From: Paraphysomonas bandaiensis
Lineage: Eukaryota > Chrysophyceae
DNA length: 64,000 nucleotides
Direction of reading: 5' to 3'
Assembly (NCBI GenBank): GCA_965644295.1
Contig: CBFFRP010000119.1
Coordinates: 1 to 64,000 of the forward strand
Part shown: piece by piece, positions 49,535 to 60,488 of the stretch
Layout: the number at the start of each line of letters is the position of its first letter
How positions within the stretch are numbered: the first letter of the stretch is position 1
Notes under the pieces: generated by a model
Database searches by the model: none
What the model saw: only the letters and a program-made list of their open reading frames with translations
What the model was told of the DNA's origin: nothing
Program-made: the position numbers and the translations under genes

Positions 49535-50909
49535 CTACACCTCTCCCTCTTCAGGCGCACCAATATTTTGTAAATATGAAATGGTGCTATGACCATTGGG
49601 TAGTAACCGTTTAGCCCACCACAATGGTGACCCACCATTACTGGTAAGTGAGCCAATATCAGCACCATGGTCCACCAGGTACTTCACTATTTGTGTGTTA
49701 CCCTTCCTAACTGCTTCATGAATAGGCTGCCAGCCATTTTCATCAGTTGTGTGCACTGAATTTATGTCTCTTTCTACAAACAACATTACATCGTGAAGGC
49801 TATTCGATGCTGCAGCAAAATTAATGGCAAGCCGCTCCTCCTCCTGCGCAGAGAGCTGCTGCACAGGCGGCGTATCAGCATCGTCATCACCATGGTACTC
49901 TTTCATGTGAACTCCAACCGCTGCATTTCTATCACGAAGTTTTATGTTCATTTCAGCGTGGTCCACTGGCTCGTAATGAACAAATATGTTAGCATACATC
50001 CGGCCCTTCATTGGAAAGGGGCGACCATGCAACACCGTGTGCGACTAAAAGTAGCTGTTGTCAGCAAAAGCCAACACACTGCAAATTTACCTACCTCATA
50101 AAGTACCAAGTCTCCAGGTTCCATTGTGATGTTGTGAGCTCTCCCTTCATGGTCATAAACCTCGAGAGGCCAAGGCTCGTCAACATCCTGAGCAACATTA
50201 ATGATGCAGCTTGATACGAGCGGGAGGCGGTCGACATGCGTCGCGAGAACTGCACCATCAGTATAAATTCGAATGCCGTACAGCGAGGTCGGGCGGATTG
50301 AGTGTCCGGTCCATTCCTCTATTATAGGTTGGATTTCACTCCATATTTTCGATTTGAGAGAACCTCCAGCGCCACGAAGATGTGAGTCTTCAGTGGACAC
50401 CATGTAAGTTGGGGACTGCCTGAATATACGCACGGTAATCGTTACAATAAAATAAAATCGACAGCCAAGTTCTTACCAGTGGTTAGTGTACGTATATCCA
50501 CGCCCCCATTTTTCAGCATGTTTTTTGTCCTTGTTAGTTTCAAAAAAGTTTCGAATTACTTCGAATACCCTCTCTGGCGTTCGAATTTTCTTGAATCCCA
50601 GTTCCGTGTAATTGTACTGAGATGCAGGTTGATCTCTACTCATTTTAAGACGGGTGTTCTCGGTTGCAACGCACTCTCGCTGGGAGTATGCTTTGGCACA
50701 TCCTGCCATAAGATCGTTATAGCGTTTTCCCTGACACACACACAGAGGAGAGGAGAGGGCGTTAGCTGACAGATATACTCGCAACAAAAAGAAACCTGAA
50801 TAGAGTTCTTATCGATGCCATAGTGGATGGGATAAGACACATCAACTCCATATTCAACAGACGCACAACGATACAATAGAGACAGAAGGAGCGGCAGATA
50901 GGGGAGCAT
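49535..50909 (-). CDS. Prolyl 4-hydroxylase-type 2OG-Fe(II) oxygenase with ankyrin repeats
   Basis: P4H-type enzymes hydroxylate proline using 2-oxoglutarate, iron and oxygen. ATG 50909 begins a hydrophobic signal peptide (MLPYLPLLLSLLYRCASVEY), implying entry into the ER. An exon ending near 50479 has RTPERVFEVIRNFF and WGRGYTYTNHW. The catalytic core shows LYGIRIYTDGAVLATHVDR with the iron-binding H-x-D, then the distal histidine in HTVLHGRPFP and the basic 2OG-binding position in GRMYANIFVHY. The last exon (50035-49535) adds ankyrin-type repeats: NGWQPIHEAVRKGNTQIVKY and LVDHGADIGSLTSNGGSPLW. Introns are short; the one near 50040-50095 splits the core between LYE and SHTVLHG. All metal ligands look present. 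It is divergent to the RRM gene. Confidence 0.85.
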
Positions 50910-51306
50910 GCCAGGACTAACAAAGATAGGCCAACAATCTGATGTTTACTGCGGAGCTCACTATGGCTACGGCTGCTGGTGCTGGTTATGGTGTATTTCT
51001 ATTCTAGCAGACACACTGAACTGAACCGAACTGAACTAACTCTTAGCTTTATGTCTGCTGTATTCCTACTGCAATACTTTGTATGCATATACGGCTGCTG
51101 TATATGGTGTAGTCGCCACACATCAACCAATCGCCCATGATTCAAGGATAATTTATCCTCATCATCAGCAGATACACCTTAAGGAGCACAGCACAGGCCG
51201 ATGCTCTGTATAATGAACTTAGAATATCGACCCGCATTGCGTCAATGTCCTATTCTGTCACTCTGCGCTAAGAGAGTCTATTAGTCAGAGCCTGACGCAT
51301 CAGAGC
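50910..51306. promoter_or_regulatory. Shared divergent promoter between the P4H and RRM genes
   Basis: The 397 bp gap carries TGTCTGCTGTATTC near 51051-51064 and CGGCTGCTGTATATGG at 51082-51097, preceded by TGCATATACGG. These match the CTGCTGTA form of the shared motif. Confidence 0.45.
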
Positions 51307-52561
51307 ATGCTTTCAGTGTCGAGATATTTCTCCCGAAAGAGTTCAATTAAGAAGAGCTGCAGCCGATTCTGGAGTGCACTGTTACCAGGTAATACTATTA
51401 GCTGTAGTCAACATGCTCTCAATGCACGCCCCTTACGTCATAGAGAGAAGGCGCGTGGTGGTAAAGAATTTGGCATGGGACACAACTTTGGAAGATTTGA
51501 AGCGCCATATGAGCAGGGCGGGTGATATTTTATCCGGAGAGTTACACCGAACTGATGAGAACACTAATAACTACGCAGTAATTGAGTTCGAAAGAATGCT
51601 CTCTGCAAAGAGAGCTGTCGATATTTTACACAACTCTATGTTTAGAGGTCGAATTTTAAACGTGCAGGCTGTAAGTAAGCTGCTGGACACCGAAAGATCA
51701 GTGGATTCAACATTGTTCAGTAAGCGTCTGTTTATTTCTAATCTCAATTTCGATTGCACTAGCGATGCTCTTAGGAAACATATGGAACAAGTTGGAGTGG
51801 TTGCTTCAGTTGAAATCTTGCATCGCCGCTGTGGACGGAGTACTGGGTTCGGGGTTGTGGAGTTTCCATCGTCAGAGTTAGCGGAGCAAGCGGTTAAAAA
51901 ATTACAGGGTTCAACATTATATGGTCGTCAGATTTTCCTACGGGAAGATAGAGAGGGATTGCTGAGTGCACCCTGGAAGCTTGCTAAAGCGAAACGAGAG
52001 GAGGGCGAAGCATACGTGCCTGAGGAGTATGCTTTAAATTCAGTGTTCGTGAGTAACCTGAGATACGATGTCACGTGGCGTGATCTAAAGGAACACATGG
52101 CTCAAGCTGGTCCAGTTCTGAAGGCGACAATTTTACGTGGTTCACATGACATTTCTCTTGGGTGCGGCATCGTAGTGTATGAAGACAGTAGTGATGCATG
52201 CAAGGCATTTAAAGAATTACATGACACTGAGCTTCGTGGGAGACTTATCCAGGTTCGTGAAGACAGAGCAGCACCAACTGATGGTAAACGACTAGCAGGA
52301 CTCAAGAGATCAAGCCCTGTTCCCGAGAATAGTGTATACGTAGGAAACCTCTCATGGGAAGCTGATTCCAAGACCTTAAAGGAACACCTTTCTTCGTGCG
52401 GCGAGATCAAGAAAGTGATGGTATTTGAAAGTGATGGACGGTCAAAGGGAAATGGTGTTATAGAATTTGCCACAAAACACGCCGCTTTGAGGGCTTTAGC
52501 AACAGCGCATGGCACGTGGTTACTAGGTAGAAGACTGGTGGTTAAGCAGTATAAAAAGTAA
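51307..52561 (+). CDS. Four-RRM RNA-binding protein with a likely organelle presequence
   Basis: Exon 1 (51307-51388) encodes MLSVSRYFSRKSSIKKSCSR, rich in R, K and S without acids, as in mitochondrial presequences. The intron is 51389-51443 (GTAATA...CGTCATAG). Exon 2 runs to the stop at 52561, about 400 residues in all. Four RRM domains follow each other with little linker. Their RNP2 starts are RVVVKNLAWD, KRLFISNLNFD, NSVFVSNLRYD and NSVYVGNLSWE. Their RNP1-like segments include TGFGVVEF and KGNGVIEF, while the first and third are degenerate (YAVIEF, GCGIVVY). Most of the protein is RRM. An AATAAA lies near 52602. A role in organelle RNA processing or stability is inferred from the presequence only; the specific family was not identified. 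Confidence 0.85.
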
Positions 52562-52967
52562 CAAATTATAGATATGTATTACAACGAAGATGTACGTCAC
52601 CAATAAATAATGTGACGTAGTTGTGATAATAACCTTGGCTATTGGAAAGTAGCCCAGTGCTTTGTGCATTAGAGCAGCGCTAGTGTAGTACTTATTTACT
52701 TCAATATATTCGGTACTACCATATGTCTGTGTCAGTAATTTGACGATCCCTTGCATAACTCAATTTGGGAAAATAACACTTCGCTTCGCTAATAATTGTT
52801 GAATTACTGACAAGCAATTACGAGTCAGTATTTTACCTTTTTAGGGGAAAATATTATTCAACCAAGTCAATTTGGTTGAAACCCTAGTCATACCAAAATT
52901 GGTGGAATATCCTAGTCAATGTATGTGTCAAAGTAATAAATGGCTCAACCTAAAATACACTCCCAAT
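52562..52967. other. Intergenic gap, 3' flank of the RRM gene
   Basis: It contains AATAAATAA near 52602 as a candidate polyadenylation signal. Otherwise nothing is recognised. Confidence 0.4.
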
Positions 52968-53445
52968 AAAGTCGGGCTCACACCCTATCATGGTGTTCTG
53001 GAGGATAAGTACCGCAGACCGGAGATACTTCTCCAGGAAACTAATGTGAACCGCTTATATCAGGGTCTGGTAACCATTAATGGCCCATTAATGGTAGTCC
53101 AGTTCCCGGCAATTATAATGGCAATACCATTAATGACCATTAATGCCATTACCATTAATGGTTACCAGGCCCGGGCTTATATAGTCACCAGATACTGTTC
53201 TGTACACTCATAGCCAAACGCTTGTGTGGTACAAGGGACAGAATTAGTGTCACTTGTGTAGACGTCTTTGGGCCCTGACGAATGAACAGGCACCCGGGGA
53301 TGGGCCCACCGCAAGGGCATCCGAGGTATTGGGCTGCCTGCTGCTGAAGTCAAGCTTCCAGGAATGGCCCACCTCAATGGCAAGGGGGGTATTGGGCTTC
53401 TTTTTGACTCTTACACGCCTAATAATCAGACATTATTCACTACTG
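52968..53445 (-). repeat. Dispersed ~500 bp repeat, inverted copy split by a hAT MITE
   Basis: It reads AAAGTCGGGCTCACACCCTA through GTGTTCTGGAGGATAAGTACC and GGGCCCTGACGAATGAACAG, matching the 60 kb copy in inverse orientation. A 114 bp element is inserted at 53061. Confidence 0.85.
53061..53174. mobile_element. Short non-autonomous hAT element (MITE) with 8 bp target duplication
   Basis: The 114 bp element has inverted ends CAGGGTCTGGTAACCATTAA and, inverted on the right, CCGGGCCTGGTAACCATTAA. Several CCATTAATGG-type units lie inside. It is flanked by a perfect 8 bp direct repeat GCTTATAT (53053-53060 and 53175-53182). Related copies of the host repeat show the uninterrupted site, for example GCATATATATAGTCAGCAG near 22834. 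Confidence 0.92.
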
Positions 53446-53952
53446 TTCATAATATGCTCAATAATAACCACTTCTATATTCTTTCATTGACAGTCATTAT
53501 ATTCAAAAATTATAATAATTAAAATTGAGGCAGCGAGTAATAATTGCGATTATAATTATTGACTACAGCCTGCGTCAATTAATTGATACGCAGCCTGTTT
53601 TGCTAAATACCCTTGAACCTTGAACTACAGATTTGAATTGCTTCAAATATCAAAACGCAACATTCATAATCCTGCAAAGTTATAATATTATATTATATTC
53701 AATTCAGTGCTGATGTAACCTGCGTTCATTTGGTAATGCGATTCCAAGTAGTTCTTCATGCCATGTTTAAAACCTTTCTTTGGCACGAGAGAAGAAGTAT
53801 ATCGAGTTTCTATGTTAGACGTTAAACTATGACTAATTGCTCATAGCAGCTATAATTAACAGGTGTGATTTGGGTTCTTCTGGCTCAATAACTAATAAGA
53901 ATTATAACGTCCTACAATTACTGAAAAATATGATTCTAGAGTTGGTTTCAAC
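53446..53952. other. AT-rich gap with a short repeat
   Basis: Bases of about 53521-53600 (ATTGAGGCAGCGAGTAATAA ... TTAATTGATACGCAGCC) match the sequence flanking the dispersed repeat at 59.93-59.98 and 60.50-60.54 kb. They represent an uninterrupted copy of that other repeat. Nothing else is recognised. Confidence 0.6.
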
Positions 53953-54063
53953 CAGAGCTAGGGAACAATATATTGCAATACTATTGTTAGATAGCGTCTC
54001 ACCAATAATAATGATGGAATTTTTAATCCGACCCAACAATACTATTGCAGTATATTAGTATCA

Positions 54064-54381
54064 TTATTTACGCAGCACTGAGATAATAAGTTTAGCTGCG
54101 CTAAACAGACGTTCACATGTATTAGAAGTACATACAACATACATGACTTGTGCACCGGTACTTAGATATTTCAACTTTTCGGTTCTTACTTTTCTGTGCT
54201 GACTGAATGATTTTCTCTGCATTATTGCCAACATCAGCTTCATCATCCTCTGTATTGTTTCCATCACAGTGAGAAAAAGGAGATATATTCTAGCAGCATC
54301 TTTCTCATTTCTTGTCAAAGTACATTCTTCGCCTCTCCTTGAATTTTGCACTTCAATTAGCAAAATTCGGGTCATTAACAA
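54064..54381 (-). pseudogene. hAT-2 transposase C-terminal relic 1
   Basis: The frame ends with TSNTCERLFSAAKLIISV, the hAT dimerisation hallmark, but the rest of the transposase is not readable. Stops and shifts surround it. Confidence 0.65.
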
Positions 54382-55016
54382 TATGGAACTGCTTTTCTTT
54401 AAAGGAGATAGAAGTAAACATTATGCAAACGTGGGAAATGAGAGGTCTACTTCCTTGGCCAGGTTGTGTCATATCTCCTTGCTTATTTTTCTTTTCTTTG
54501 CTACCGATGAGTTTATGAACAGCAAGATTAAGACGATATGATGAACATCCAACTAAGAATACACCTGTAATATATATAGAGAGAAAAAGTTATAACATAC
54601 GACGCTTTTATGAAGGAGGGGTGTTACCGGAATCGTTGGCCAGCTTTCTGTGTGTAGCGCAGTTATCCTCAATATGAAACTCAACTACGTCGCACACATT
54701 ATCATTTTTAGGGATATTTATTATTTATGGCCATGGACGTATATTTCGCACCCTACAGTTGAGAAGCTTTCTCTATATTATGGCTATATCATAATATTGA
54801 TTGCAACAGGGATAGGGAAAAATATATATATATTGCAATATTATTGTTAGATAGCGTTCCATCAATAGTATTGATGGAGTTTTAAAACCGGCCCTACAAT
54901 ACTATTGCAATATATTGCCATATATTAGTATGACTAATGAGTAAGAAACACATCCGCAGTTTTTAGTACTTGTCATTATAAGGTCGAAGGTCACTTGATA
55001 ATCAGACCCACTACTC

Positions 55017-55290
55017 TTAACTGGTTAAAAGTTTCCTCATATACTCATCCTCTGAGCCATCATCGGTGGCATCATCATCACCATATTCATCCAATTTTAG
55101 TTGAAATATGCTTGCATCCGGCCACAACTGTCGGTTAGCTTTCAGAAACAACAGCATAATATTATTAAGTGTAGTATAGGATGCATACGTTATTGCTAAA
55201 TAATAAGACTTTCAATATACGTTTGCGCAACACTGATATAATCGGTTTTGCTGCGCTGAACAGGCGTTCACATGTATTGAAAGTACTTAC
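55017..55290 (-). pseudogene. hAT-2 transposase C-terminal relic 2
   Basis: NTCERLFSAAKPIISVLRK near 55215-55275 and, further on, LLFLKANRQLWPDASI near 55110-55160 are the two ends of a hAT dimerisation domain, broken by about 50 bp of unreadable sequence. An acidic tail ends at a stop at 55017. Confidence 0.65.
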
Positions 55291-55698
55291 TACATGACTC
55301 GTGGTAACTAGAAATGAGTGGTAGTAGAGATAACGTGATATATTGCTTATTATATTTATTATAATCTTCTCTTATCTTAACTTGATTAATGAGTGAATAC
55401 ACGTCCAGTTAACTTACTAATCATCCAATTGTGTCATAACTTGACAGAATTTTCTCCACATATCCAACTTCATCATCCTCTGTAATGGTGCAATAATCAC
55501 TGTCTGATTATATACATGGACTTATATATTTTACCCTACAGTTAAGAATCTTTCTGTATATGACTATCATAATATTGATTGTAATATACTGTGACCTACT
55601 TTAACAGAAACAATATTGATGGAATATTTGACCAGTCCACCAATCAATATATTTTACAATGTATTGCAATACAATATATTGTTCCCTAGCCCTCCCTG

Positions 55699-56032
55699 CT
55701 TTTAACTACTATACACTTTCATCATTACACGCGAAGTACAAAGTATTATGCGGAGATACATTGTATATTGTACATGGTTATATTTCTAGAAAAATAGCTC
55801 TGTAATGGCTGCTCAACTAAAATAGGAGGTACGCCACAGTGTACTACTGCATATAAGACCCCAAATCACACACGCGAAGCACAAAAGTATTTTATATGGA
55901 GAGGAATCCTCATTTACTTATTGGCAATAGACTTGTTGAAGCAGAGTAAAATGCACAGCTCCCAGATAAACAAACATAGTTACAAGTTGAGTACTGGTAC
56001 AAGCGCCAAGCCAGTTTATCGATGCACAACAT
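55699..56032. other. Gap before RPL10A 3' end
   Basis: Nothing coding is seen. It probably includes the RPL10A 3' untranslated region. Confidence 0.4.
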
Positions 56033-56722
56033 TTAGTAGTAAATCTGGAATGCAGGGCCCATGGTAGACTTGATGTACAAGACTTTCACGTTCTGCCAGT
56101 TCTTCTTGAGAAGAGAGACAAGGAAGTTGACAGCAAGCTGGATGTTGAGGGAAATCTCGGCCTCAGTCATTGAGACATTAGCCACAGCAAGAGACATGCA
56201 CATGACCTTCTTCATCTGGAACTTAATGGTGGCACGCTGAGCGTCAACCTTCTCCTGGAGGTTATCATTCTCGTCAAGAAGGGTAGGAAATTTGCCCGCC
56301 TTGGTAAGACCAGGACCCAATATACGGGGAATCTGCTTAAGGAGAGCACCAGATGCAAGAAATGCATCGTACTTCTTAGCGAACTTCTTGATGATCTTCT
56401 TGTTCTTGTTGAATTTCTTCAAGTCCTCAATAGTCATGCGATCAATACCGATCTGATCGGCCTTCTCGCAGTGGCTCTGACTACCAAGAACACACACTCT
56501 CAGGTTGGGTTTGGGGATGGCAGGAAGTCTGAATGTTCCGGAGAAACGTTTATCTCTCTGGGGATCGTAATTTTTGAGGGTAACCTGGAGGTCAATGGTT
56601 TCCACAAAGTTACGCTTCTTGCCCTTGATATCATTGCCGCGGACGTTAATAGTCTCGCCCTGGGCGTACTTCAAGAGGTTCTCGACAGACTGGCTGAGTA
56701 GTTCGCTGTTAAGTTTACTCAT
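56033..56722 (-). CDS. RPL10A: 60S ribosomal protein L10a (uL1)
   Basis: uL1 forms the L1 stalk of the large ribosomal subunit and guides exit of the deacylated tRNA. It is a single exon of 229 residues starting [17 protein letters not shown], with [39 protein letters not shown], and the L1 signature region [19 protein letters not shown]. It ends [11 protein letters not shown], the typical eukaryotic ending. The length is about ten residues above the animal protein. There are no introns, unlike most neighbours. It is divergent to the gene at 57099 across 376 bp. Confidence 0.97.
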   Translation of the reverse strand: MSKLNSELLSQSVENLLKYAQGETINVRGNDIKGKKRNFVETIDLQVTLKNYDPQRDKRFSGTFRLPAIPKPNLRVCVLGSQSHCEKADQIGIDRMTIEDLKKFNKNKKIIKKFAKKYDAFLASGALLKQIPRILGPGLTKAGKFPTLLDENDNLQEKVDAQRATIKFQMKKVMCMSLAVANVSMTEAEISLNIQLAVNFLVSLLKKNWQNVKVLYIKSTMGPAFQIYY

Positions 56723-57098
56723 TTTCGATCACTATTCCTATTGCCAAAGGAAATATATGGCATCAACCACCTTAAACAAACCTCTGTAAGAAAAACAGAC
56801 AGCACCAACCTATCAACCATCAAGAAAAACAGTATCTTGTACAGACATATTAATTTTCAGTTAACCTTAAGCCTTGCAAGTACAGCTCCGTATTTAAATA
56901 TATACTGCTGTATGCTAGGGTTGTAGGGTAGAGGATGTACTATTATACAACTCTGCAGGTACATAACGAACATTATCATGCAGTCATATTCACAGTGGCA
57001 TACACGTGGTGTACGTATCTATCAGTCTCAGCACTGCGTATGGGGAGAAGTGGTACACATAACAGACATCATTATCTTTGTCCCTCTTCTGTTCGCGG
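56723..57098. promoter_or_regulatory. Shared divergent promoter between RPL10A and the 57099 gene
   Basis: The 376 bp gap contains TATACTGCTGTATGC at 56901-56915, the CTGCTGTA form of the shared motif. It also has TAGGGTTGTAGGGTAG nearby. A ribosomal protein promoter carrying the motif suggests it is a general rather than pathway-specific element. Confidence 0.45.
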
Positions 57099-57950
57099 AT
57101 GAACATCAACTTCAGCGCCCCCAAGAAGACGGAGAAGTCCTCCGTCAAGAAGATATCGAAACTGATTGAGAGGCGGCTGTGCTCTGAGGCCAAACAAGAT
57201 AATGTTCAGGTTATGGTCACAGAGGTGCAGTGCTTCGAACCGGATTGCGTACCAATTGAAACTCTGGTGATACTTCTCGGCTCTCAGTCGAGATGGGCAG
57301 ATAAAATACTTAAGCCGATAAGTGAGGTGACTGAAGGAGATGTCACATCTCTCGCAGTTCCTGATACGTGGCCCCCTCAGAAGACACCTGATGACTCCAT
57401 AGAACCAAAAGGAAAAGATGTTATATCGGTTACAGAAGACGATTTGAAGAATATCGCCTGGGCAAAGGAGATTGCAGCACAAATAGAGAGCATGGCGAAA
57501 CACATGGACCCGAAGGACATGCGTGCCGCATTGGATTACTTGCAGTCCACCATCGCACAACTTCATAGCTCTTTGGATGAAGTTGAAAGCAAAACAGCTA
57601 CTGACGCCCCAGTCTCACAGCGAGGTGATGTTGTGATGGTCACAATGAAGCCCAAATCAGATGTTATTCCTTCTGTGAGTAGTACTGCCACTGGCGTTCC
57701 GTCGAATAAACAACCTATTTCACAAAGACGAAATGCGCCAAATGGGGGTGCTTCTCTTAGCAGCAATATTTCGAGTGTGAAATCGTCCAAAAATACAGGC
57801 GCTGATATGAAAACTATCGCAACAATGCAAAGCACCGTTCCTGTGGTGAGACATAAGAAAGGAGTCAGGCAGAGAGGGTGCCCATGTTGTGATCCCGACA
57901 ATATGGACAACATTATAGATAAACTGTTGTATTTAGATACACCTCCCTGA
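57099..57950 (+). CDS. Conserved-looking protein with a C-x-P-x-C-x-P-x-E-T type domain, unknown function
   Basis: ATG 57099 opens a single exon of 283 residues. The N-terminal domain (residues about 27-75) has VMVTEVQCFEPDCVPIETLV, then LKPISEVTEGDV. This compact pattern resembles a small widespread eukaryotic domain whose name I cannot give with confidence. The middle is helical (AKEIAAQIESMAKHMDPKDM) and the next 100 residues are Ser/Thr/Gln-rich and probably disordered. The C-terminus has a basic stretch followed by a cysteine pair, RQRGCPCCDPDNMDNIIDKL, which could bind a metal with partners. The upstream in-frame codons before 57099 lack another ATG. Confidence 0.75.
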   Translation: MNINFSAPKKTEKSSVKKISKLIERRLCSEAKQDNVQVMVTEVQCFEPDCVPIETLVILLGSQSRWADKILKPISEVTEGDVTSLAVPDTWPPQKTPDDSIEPKGKDVISVTEDDLKNIAWAKEIAAQIESMAKHMDPKDMRAALDYLQSTIAQLHSSLDEVESKTATDAPVSQRGDVVMVTMKPKSDVIPSVSSTATGVPSNKQPISQRRNAPNGGASLSSNISSVKSSKNTGADMKTIATMQSTVPVVRHKKGVRQRGCPCCDPDNMDNIIDKLLYLDTPP

Positions 57951-59981
57951 GTATGAGTTTGTATATATGATGTGTCGTGTCCTATGTAATATTATTTGAG
58001 TAGAGTTTTATTGATCATTAACTCAATCTTATCAGTCTTCAAGTGGGCAAGGACAGTTTGTAGTATATATTGTGCAATATGTTGCCGTCAATAGTTTCTA
58101 TTACAGTTCAAGTGATAATTAGGAATACTGAAAAGACGTTATCAATCCCAGTGTTACACAGAGTGGCAACGAATAAATATAGTTATGCCTAATCACCGGC
58201 TCTAGGAGGCTATATGATCTCGCGCTGCCTCCTTATCTGTAAGTTAAATGTAACCTATCGCCATGACATGCAAATGCCAAATTTATAATATATATTCTAT
58301 AACCTTAATGAAGACAATAATGTAGCCATTGACAAGAATGATGAGAAATTCTATTTCAGAGGAGTGTATTGTGTTATATATACTATATAGTGTTACTAAG
58401 TTGTTACTAAGTGTGAATAGAAGTAAGTGTTACTAAGTATCGGAATTTTATTGAAGTTGGTGAGCTGACATTGCGTGATTCGATATTGCCTATATTCTAC
58501 ACTCTAACGGTGGCAATATACGTGATCTATGGAGCCACAACATGTCAGAAAAACGCATTTATATTCTCTAAACTACCTATCAGTTAGTATTCTATGACCA
58601 TAAAGAGACACGATCGTATTTCAGTTTAACTAACATAATTTATATCATTTCATTAAATTCATATACTATTTTCAATTTTTCAATAAAAAACATTCTTGAA
58701 TAGTATTTCTTCCGACGGGTTGTGTAAAGCCTGCTGAACATTAGCCAAAAAAATCCTTAAATAAGATGTAACACTCTGGATTCGTATAATAATATATATA
58801 ACGTATTACTATAGCCATCCGTATACATACATATTACTATAGCCATCCGTATACATAAAACTTATTACCCATCACGCCATGGATACAACAATAATATATT
58901 ATATATTATTACTATAAATTATAGCACTATCGTTTGTTTAAAAACAAGGATGGCAGAAATGGTTGATGTCTGTGTCTAATTACGGATTGAGTAGAGCAAA
59001 AGCTTCCCTTTGTTATATATATATATATATCCAGGATCCCATATACATAGTAGATAGACAAAAACTAAAGCAAACAATAATATAATGCTGATGGAGGTCT
59101 GAAGCTTATATCGATAAATCAGTCAAAGATTATCAGCTCGATGGAAACGCGGGAGCTCAATGAAATTTCAGAAAGAAGGCTCACGAGACCCTCTAGTAGG
59201 CGAAAAGCAATGCTAAGTGACTTCGGTTTACCAATATCATCTGGTGGGATGCATACGTCACTACACGTAAAATACTAAGTATAATAATGCTACACACACC
59301 AAAGCATACAGAGAGGATGGATATGTCTTCTACTCTGGGAGTCAGCAAGTCCAAAACTTGTACTTACTTCTAAATAAAATGGTAAAATTCTCTAGGATTA
59401 CTATTATTAGAGGCAGCTACACAGTGAGCGCAGATCCTAGGGGTATATAATGCATGAATGAAGGCTTGTTATACAAGACATAATATATAATATCGCATAT
59501 ATAATAGTAGTCAGAAGAGGGCTTATAATATAGTAGAATTTATTTAGATCTGTAGTACAACTCATCGTAAACAGCAGGTGAAGGACAAACCCCTCATTCA
59601 TGCTGTCAATTCAGGTTACACTAAAAACCATATGATCACTACGATGACAGCAGTGGGGTATAGGATCTACACCGGACAGTGAAACTGGCCATGATAGTAA
59701 GGTGGCTCCACCTCAAGAGAGAGATGAGTCTCCTACTATAGTGCCAACCCTGAAAGGGCAAAAAGCGAGTTCGTACCCGAGTGGTTTGTTTGACGTCTAT
59801 CACATACATGAAGTACACTCAATGTTTGATACTATCTATCCAGAATCCAGATTCACATGCTCTGTGTGGTGTGTTGACATTTGCTTTTCATGCACGAAGT
59901 GACCACTGTGGCCTGCAGTTAATTGCAATAATTGAAATTGAGACAGCAAGTAATAATTGCAATTATAATTGACTACAACCT
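57951..59981. other. Long intergenic stretch, no genes recognised
   Basis: AT-rich. A 28 bp direct duplication (TATTACTATAGCCATCCGTA...) lies at 58804-58858. A (TA)n run lies near 59014-59030. Bases from about 59913 carry the AT-rich repeat also seen at 53.52 kb. Small open frames such as 59702-59902 have no recognisable content. Confidence 0.5.
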
Positions 59982-60488
59982 GTATATATTGAAAGTCTTA
60001 TTTTATTAGCAATAGGCGTTAGTTAAAAACCTGCACCAACTTAGTAGCTAGATGAATGCTAGACAAACTAGATAGACCTCTACCTGCCTGTAACACCTAC
60101 TATTTAACCCTACGGAAGCTGCTTATGCGTCGCCGCAAGCACCAAGGTGCGACCACTTCCGCTCTGAGTTCTTAAGGTGAACATCCCGGATGCTTGACTT
60201 CAGCATGCAGCCCAATACCGCAGTTAACCTTCAGGTGGGCCCTGTCCCGGATACCCTTGAGGTGGACCCATTCCCGGATGCCTGTTTATTCGTCAGGGCC
60301 CAAAAAGACGTCTACACAAGTGACATTTTATTGGTGTTCCTTGTACCACACAAGCATTCGGCTATGAGTGGGCAGAAGAATATCTGCTGACTATGTTTGC
60401 GGCTCACGTTAGTTTCTCAGAGAGAATCTCTCCGGTACTTATCTCCCAGAACACCACGAAAAGGTGCGAGTCCGACTGTGTTGAGGGA
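59982..60488 (+). repeat. Dispersed ~500 bp repeat, most complete copy, with 10 bp flanking direct repeat
   Basis: The 507 bp unit is flanked by ACTACAACCT at 59972-59981 and 60489-60498, which looks like a target-site duplication. The insertion lies in another repeat whose uninterrupted form is seen near 53.57 kb. It has no terminal inverted repeats and no coding capacity. The stretch GGTGCGAGTCC near its end resembles a tRNA box B (GGTTCGANTCC) with one mismatch. Confidence 0.8.

Larger units (their letters stand above)
53953..55698 (-). mobile_element. Degenerate hAT-2 element(s)
   Basis: The left end CAGAGCTAGGGAACAATATA and the right end, inverted GGGCTAGGGAACAATATATT, form terminal repeats. 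A further internal end-like copy starts near 54807 (CAGGGATAGGGAAAAATATA), so two elements or a nested copy are likely. Two decayed hAT C-terminal transposase pieces lie on the minus strand inside. AATATATTG motifs are repeated near the ends. Confidence 0.65.

Noticed and set aside
58804-58858. 28 bp direct duplication as a functional iteron
   Set aside because: Only two units are present in featureless AT-rich sequence; a simple tandem duplication is sufficient.
60190-60390. 66-codon frame inside the dispersed repeat
   Set aside because: Equivalent frames are not kept in the other copies of the repeat.
60395-60475. A tRNA gene at the box-B-like sequence
   Set aside because: The surrounding bases do not form acceptor, anticodon and D arms, and the motif recurs only within the dispersed repeat.
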